Below are positions 6,301 through 9,089 of a stretch of DNA of 9,089 nucleotides, piece after piece. The translations under genes and the position numbers were made by a program. Source of the stretch: JBBQUN01 sp038212405 (lineage in GTDB: Bacteria > Actinomycetota > Acidimicrobiia > Acidimicrobiales > SZUA-35); NCBI GenBank assembly GCA_038212405.1, contig JBBQUN010000191.1:1-9089 (forward strand), read 5' to 3'. Position 1 is the first letter of the stretch, and the number at the start of each line of letters is the position of its first letter. The notes under the pieces are model-generated. The model was given only the letters and a program-made list of their open reading frames with translations, made no database searches and was not told the origin of the DNA.

Positions 6301-8157
6301 ATGGGCAGTGGCAACAGCAGGAGTGGCGTCGATCACCGTTGTGGGAGTCGGTGGGTTCGGGGTGGTAGCAGCGTTGGCCGAAGGCTGATCGTTCGTGGCG
6401 TTGGGTGTTTGGCGGCGGCATCGATGGTCTCGATTCTGCCAACGGCGATGATGCCCGCCGGGGCGGTTGGCGGTGTCGCCAGCCCGAATGCCGGTGGCGC
6501 CGGCGAGCCTCCGCACGCGCTGAGCAGCGATGGCACGGTGGTCCTCGCCAATGATCAGATCGACGGTCTCGAGGCTCTCGTCCGGTTCGAGGTCGGTGAA
6601 GCTCCCGTCTCGTTGGGATCAGCTGCGGTCGAGGTTGCGGTCTCGGCTGATGGCGCCGTTGCCGCTTCGATCGACGCCAGCCAAGCCCTTCGCGTCGTCG
6701 ATGCCAGCGGGTCGAGCATCGTCACGATTCCGGTGTCCCAGCCGATCGTCAATCTCGTGATGTCGGGCGACGGTCGCTTCTTGAGTTTCGCCGCCCGCAC
6801 CAACGACAGCCCCGGGCTCGTCGTTCACCGATTCGATCGAGTGACTCGGCAACTCATCGCGCTGCCGGCCGATGCCGGCGTCGTCACCCGGCCGATCGAC
6901 ATGTCCGACGACGGGCGGCGCGTGCTCGTGTGGCGGGGGAGTGAGCCAGACGTCGGCCAGTTGGGAGTGTTCGATGTCGAGGCCCTGACGTTCACGAAGG
7001 TCACCGTCGATCCGGTCACGATCATCGATGCGGCCTTGGCGCCGGACGGCTCCTCGGTGTTGTTTGCGTCGACCTCAGCGATCGTGGGGGGCGTTGGTGT
7101 CGGCGTGCATCTCTACGAGACGACCCTCGACGACCGCCTCATCAAGCTGATCCCGGTGGGGATGGAACTCAACGAATCGGTCGAGATCGCAGCAACGGGT
7201 CAGGTTCTCGCTCAGCGCTCAGCCACCAACCCAAGGCTCATCGAACTCTTCGATCGACGATCAGGCAGTCGATCGAGCAAGACGGTTGCCGGTACGACCG
7301 CGGCGACGCGACTGACACCGCTCCAGATCAGCGATGATTCCTCGACCTTACTGGTCCACCGAGAGAACTGCGTCGCAGGAGTATGCACCGCCCAGCCGGC
7401 GTTGCTGTCGGTCGCAACCGGTGTGGCCGATCCGCTGTCGTTGCGCTGGAGCGAAGCTGATCGCCCGTTGTTCGACAGCCTGGATCGTTTGTATCTGGCG
7501 GTCACCGGGCGTCCGGCCGATGCAGGTGGCCATGCCTATTGGATCAGCCGCCTGGTGGCTGGTGACTCGCTCGAGTCGGTTGCCGGTGCACTACTCGATT
7601 CGACCGAGGGCTCGGCGCGCTTTCCTGGTGAGTTGAACAGTGAAGCGGTCGTCGGCCAGGCGCTGTCTGGTGTGCTCGGCCGTACTGGTACCGGCGAGGA
7701 GATCGCCGCCGTTGTGGCAACCGCTGGTTCGAAGCGGCCTGCTGCGCTCGTCGTTGCTGCTTCGGCGTCGGCCGAAGCCGTCGTCGCCACCGCAACATCG
7801 CCACCCCAATCGGGCGATGCCGGTCAGCTCATTCGCCTCTACCGGGCCGTGTTCGGACGCTTCCCCGACCAACTCGGCTACCGGTACTGGGCCGGCCAAC
7901 AGCTCGATGGCTTGTCGCTGGATGCCATGATCGATTCGTTTGCCGTCTCGGCGGAATACGAGCAGCGGTTTGGCCGCAACCAGAGCGACGATCAATTGAT
8001 CGCGCAGCTCTACCGCAACGTGCTCGGACGCAACCCCGACGCTGATGGCGCCAACTATTGGCGCCAGGTGTTGGCCGACGGCGCAGGACGCAATGTGATG
8101 CTCCACGCCTTCGTCGATTCCGCCGAGAACATTCGCCTCACCGGCACACAGCCCTGA
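6301..8157 (+). CDS. Exported TolB/WD40-like beta-propeller protein with C-terminal DUF4214 repeats
   Basis: A 618-residue protein. A long n-region with GRRL (26-29) leads into a hydrophobic stretch (about 34-56) ending at PAGA-VG, which looks like a signal peptide, possibly Tat-type. Residues about 72-375 contain seven recurrences of an SxDGxxxxx blade pattern: LSSDGTVVLA (74), VSADGAV, MSGDGRFLSFA, MSDDGRRVLVW, LAPDGSSVLFA, a degenerate IAATGQVLAQ, and ISDDSSTLLVH (about 343). This is typical of TolB/PD40 propellers. Residues about 390-612 carry four DUF4214-like units, three clear and one (447-495) eroded. The clear ones contain LYLAVTGRPADAGGHAYW, LYRAVFGRFPDQLGYRYW and LYRNVLGRNPDADGANYW. 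DUF4214 occurs in secreted and surface proteins; its function is not established. C357 and C362 could form a disulfide. The gene stands alone and is divergent from SNF2. Its stop is inside the first unit of a 15-bp tandem repeat. Confidence 0.88.
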   Translation: MGSGNSRSGVDHRCGSRWVRGGSSVGRRLIVRGVGCLAAASMVSILPTAMMPAGAVGGVASPNAGGAGEPPHALSSDGTVVLANDQIDGLEALVRFEVGEAPVSLGSAAVEVAVSADGAVAASIDASQALRVVDASGSSIVTIPVSQPIVNLVMSGDGRFLSFAARTNDSPGLVVHRFDRVTRQLIALPADAGVVTRPIDMSDDGRRVLVWRGSEPDVGQLGVFDVEALTFTKVTVDPVTIIDAALAPDGSSVLFASTSAIVGGVGVGVHLYETTLDDRLIKLIPVGMELNESVEIAATGQVLAQRSATNPRLIELFDRRSGSRSSKTVAGTTAATRLTPLQISDDSSTLLVHRENCVAGVCTAQPALLSVATGVADPLSLRWSEADRPLFDSLDRLYLAVTGRPADAGGHAYWISRLVAGDSLESVAGALLDSTEGSARFPGELNSEAVVGQALSGVLGRTGTGEEIAAVVATAGSKRPAALVVAASASAEAVVATATSPPQSGDAGQLIRLYRAVFGRFPDQLGYRYWAGQQLDGLSLDAMIDSFAVSAEYEQRFGRNQSDDQLIAQLYRNVLGRNPDADGANYWRQVLADGAGRNVMLHAFVDSAENIRLTGTQP

Positions 8158-8240
8158 GTGATCCAGCCCTGAGTGATCCAGCCCTGAGTGATCCAGCCCT
8201 GAGTGATCCAGCCCTGAGTGATCCAGCCCTGAGTGATCCA
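8151..8240. repeat. Six perfect 15-bp tandem repeats spanning a stop codon
   Basis: GCCCTGAGTGATCCA is repeated six times without a mismatch. Unit 1 contains the DUF4214 gene's TGA (8155-8157). Because 15 is divisible by three, the array places five further TGA codons in the same frame (8170, 8185, 8200, 8215, 8230). A second plus frame also has a TGA per unit, the third plus frame reads ALSDP repeatedly, and all three minus frames are open. Perfect identity suggests recent expansion. There are no spacers, so this is not a CRISPR array. Confidence 0.97.
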
Positions 8241-8271
8241 CACGCATGGCAGCGCGTCGATCGACTCGGGC

Positions 8272-8299
8272 GGTCGTGAGCGGCCGGTCGTGAGCGGCC
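8272..8299. repeat. Two perfect 14-bp direct repeats
   Basis: GGTCGTGAGCGGCC occurs at 8272-8285 and again at 8286-8299, followed by GGT. Each junction makes CGGCCG, so the two CGGCCG sites (8281-8286 and 8295-8300) can also pair as a 6-bp hairpin with an 8-nt loop. A further small hairpin GCCGT-CGCT-ACGGC follows at 8304-8317. Confidence 0.85.
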
Positions 8300-8320
8300 G
8301 GTTGCCGTCGCTACGGCTGA

Positions 8321-8372
8321 TCGTCGTCAGCACTGTTCCCACCTCGGCGTGTTTGCTCAGTGCTGGCGGCGA
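8321..8372 (+). other. Long RNA stem in the 3' region of the DUF4214 gene
   Basis: The arm at 8321-8335 (TCGTCGTCAGCACTG) pairs with 8358-8372 (CAGTGCTGGCGGCGA) over 15 consecutive positions: 13 Watson-Crick pairs and two U-G wobbles (8324/8369 and 8327/8366), with a 22-nt loop. The wobbles work only in RNA from the plus strand; minus-strand RNA would have A/C mismatches there. This suggests a structured 3' untranslated region or a small RNA made from this strand. No known RNA family is recognised. Confidence 0.5.
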
Positions 8373-8385
8373 CCATCGCTAGGCC

Positions 8386-8406
8386 GGCGCAGCGTTGCGC
8401 TGCGCC
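8386..8406. terminator. Strong GC hairpin, probable bidirectional terminator
   Basis: GGCGCAGCG-TTG-CGCTGCGCC is a perfect 9-bp stem with a 3-nt loop between two convergent genes. It lies 229 bp after the DUF4214 stop and 67 bp after the lipoprotein stop. It has no T-run on the plus side (AAAC follows) and none on the minus side. Terminators without a U-tract are common in actinobacteria, so it may serve either direction. The rest of 8407-8472 shows only the palindrome GGTGGCCACC (8445-8454). Confidence 0.55.
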
Positions 8407-8472
8407 AAACAGGTCAACGCCTGAGGTATTACCACAGTCGGCCCGGTGGCCACCCAGATTGTTACCGGATCG

Positions 8473-8745
8473 TCACCCGTCGCCGAGCACGCAAGCGATC
8501 GTCAAATCCGTCACCGTTGCTTCGTCCTCTTCGCTCAGGCTGTTGAACCGATCGTTGAGCCCGTCGACACCGAACTCTTCCTCGAGTCCGTCGGTGATAC
8601 AGATGGCTTGCGACTCCGGGATGCCGTTGTCTTGCACTAGTCCATCGATGAACTCGGCGCGGTCGTAGCTTTCGCCGCAGGCGGCCATCGTGAACGGCAA
8701 CGCCGTGCAGGCACACGCCAAAGCGAGTACTCGTTTGATCTTCAT
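8473..8745 (-). CDS. Small putative lipoprotein of unknown function
   Basis: A 90-residue protein with a classic lipoprotein signal: MKIKR, a hydrophobic run (VLALACACTALPFT) and the lipobox MAAC with the acylated Cys at C23. The mature part has about 68 residues, is acidic, and contains two further cysteines (C49 in SQAICITDG and C85 in LTIACVLG) that could form a disulfide across two helices. I do not recognise a named family, though short actinobacterial lipoproteins with a similar Cys-helix-Cys layout are common. It should be anchored on the outer face of the cytoplasmic membrane. The start at 8745 is preceded by GGAGGG at 4 nt. An in-frame ATG at 8757 would add four residues but overlaps that ribosome site. 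The frame is open further upstream to 9057, but that part has no signal or domain character and runs antisense to the next gene. Confidence 0.82.
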   Translation of the reverse strand: MKIKRVLALACACTALPFTMAACGESYDRAEFIDGLVQDNGIPESQAICITDGLEEEFGVDGLNDRFNSLSEEDEATVTDLTIACVLGDG

Positions 8746-8749
8746 GTTT

Positions 8750-8755
8750 CCCTCC
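8750..8755 (-). promoter_or_regulatory. Ribosome binding site of the lipoprotein gene
   Basis: GGAGGG followed by AAAC and the ATG at 8745. It fixes the start immediately before the signal peptide. Confidence 0.65.
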
Positions 8756-8816
8756 ATGAATTGCGAACCACTCACGGTCCGATTTTTCGACGGGCAGAAC
8801 GCCAGCGCCGAATAGC

Positions 8817-8827
8817 TATGGACCATA
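8817..8827. repeat. Palindrome TATGGACCATA in the divergent promoter region
   Basis: A perfect 5-bp inverted repeat around a single central base, 72 bp upstream of the lipoprotein start and 86 bp upstream of the start at 8913. On the minus strand it includes TATGGT, a TANNNT-type -10 candidate for the lipoprotein gene. It may be an operator, but this is weak evidence. Confidence 0.25.
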
Positions 8828-8898
8828 CACCACCACCGGTGACCGAGAGCACGCCGGGTCGATCGGCAACGATACGCAGAACCGAACGAGTGTTCCCC

Positions 8899-8904
8899 TA
8901 GTCT
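8899..8904 (+). promoter_or_regulatory. Candidate -10 element (TAGTCT) of the gene starting at 8913
   Basis: TAGTCT is followed by 8 nt and then GTG at 8913, a spacing that fits leaderless transcription. The heptamer CTAGTCT is identical to the one upstream of the DUF4214 gene. No -35 is evident. Confidence 0.4.
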
Positions 8905-8912
8905 GGTCGATC

Positions 8913-9089
8913 GTGGAGGCCAACGACACCATCGACCCGCTGTGGGAAGCCACGTTCGTGCCGCTCGACCCACCAAGGGCTTCCTACTTCGCGTTGTGGG
9001 ATCCAGCCGACGTCGGCGGTCTTCCCCTCGACCGAACCGACTCGCCGTACAAGCCAATCGATCTGCAACTCGTCGTCCCGTTTCGATCA
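8913..9089 (+). CDS. Probable SNF2-helicase-like protein, N-terminus only (partial)
   Basis: From the GTG at 8913 the frame is open for 59 codons to the window edge. No conserved enzymatic motif is reached. Residues 14-31 (TFVPLDPPRASYFALWDP) align without gaps to residues 20-37 of the SNF2 ATPase in this window (TFVLSDPPRSSWLAAWHP), with 11 of 18 identical. The next part of both has a similar hydrophobic strand ending in P (IDLQLVVP here, IRLALP there). I infer that this gene encodes a paralogue or another protein sharing the SNF2-associated N-terminal region. A different protein with only this short domain in common remains possible. The start is chosen from the -10 spacing and because the similarity begins soon after it; there is no ribosome site, which agrees with a leaderless message. 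Confidence 0.6.
   Translation, partial: MEANDTIDPLWEATFVPLDPPRASYFALWDPADVGGLPLDRTDSPYKPIDLQLVVPFRS

Noticed and set aside
8151..8240. CRISPR array
   Set aside because: The units are 15 bp, directly adjacent and without spacers, and there are no cas genes.
7591..8342. Minus-strand frames reading DHSGL or WITQG pentapeptide repeats
   Set aside because: They exist only because the 15-bp array is open in all minus frames; the flanking parts are antisense to DUF4214 coding sequence and no ribosome site is seen.
8746..9057. 104-codon upstream extension of the lipoprotein
   Set aside because: It would bury the signal peptide and lipobox in the middle of the protein and runs antisense to the gene at 8913.
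1..9089. Mobile element, tRNA, rRNA or integration site
   Set aside because: I found no transposase or integrase motifs, no terminal inverted repeats and no tRNA-like folds on either strand.

Overview
The window is high-GC DNA with dense, mostly unidirectional genes, class-typical TANNNT -10 elements placed close to start codons, and protein families such as HelZ-type SNF2 helicase plus SWIM partner, a winged-helix SAM methyltransferase of the Rv2258c type and a secreted DUF4214 protein. This points to an actinobacterium. The DUF4214 plus beta-propeller architecture and the TCGA/GATC-rich codon style suggest Acidimicrobiia (Ilumatobacter-like); that last step is inference.

Layout. 1-293 (-): N-terminal part of a PadR-family winged-helix regulator that runs off the left edge. 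412-1518 (-): SAM-dependent methyltransferase with an N-terminal winged helix. 1605-2066 (+): a stand-alone response-regulator receiver domain whose phosphoacceptor Asp is replaced by Ser. 2068-3156 (-): SWIM zinc-finger protein, translationally coupled by an ATGA overlap to 3153-6179 (-): a 1008-residue SNF2 ATPase with a minisatellite-encoded acidic tail. 6180-6300: divergent promoter region. 6301-8157 (+): exported protein with a predicted seven-bladed TolB/WD40-like propeller and DUF4214 repeats. 8151-8472: a gap between convergent genes holding six perfect 15-bp tandem repeats (the first contains the stop codon), a 14-bp duplication, a long stem that pairs fully only in plus-strand RNA, and a strong GC hairpin. 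8473-8745 (-): small cysteine-containing lipoprotein. 8746-8912: divergent promoter region. 8913-9089 (+): start of a further gene whose N-terminus resembles that of the SNF2 protein in this window.

How they fit together. The SNF2 and SWIM genes form a clear two-gene unit, presumably a DNA or nucleoprotein remodelling ATPase and its zinc-binding partner. The methyltransferase and PadR genes are codirectional and may share transcription. The other genes look like independent housekeeping or envelope loci. I see no transposase, integrase, tRNA, rRNA, CRISPR array or recognisable defence system. The most unusual items are the Asp-less receiver, the tandem-stop repeat with its structured 3' region, the second SNF2-like N-terminus at the right edge and the recently expanded acidic tail.
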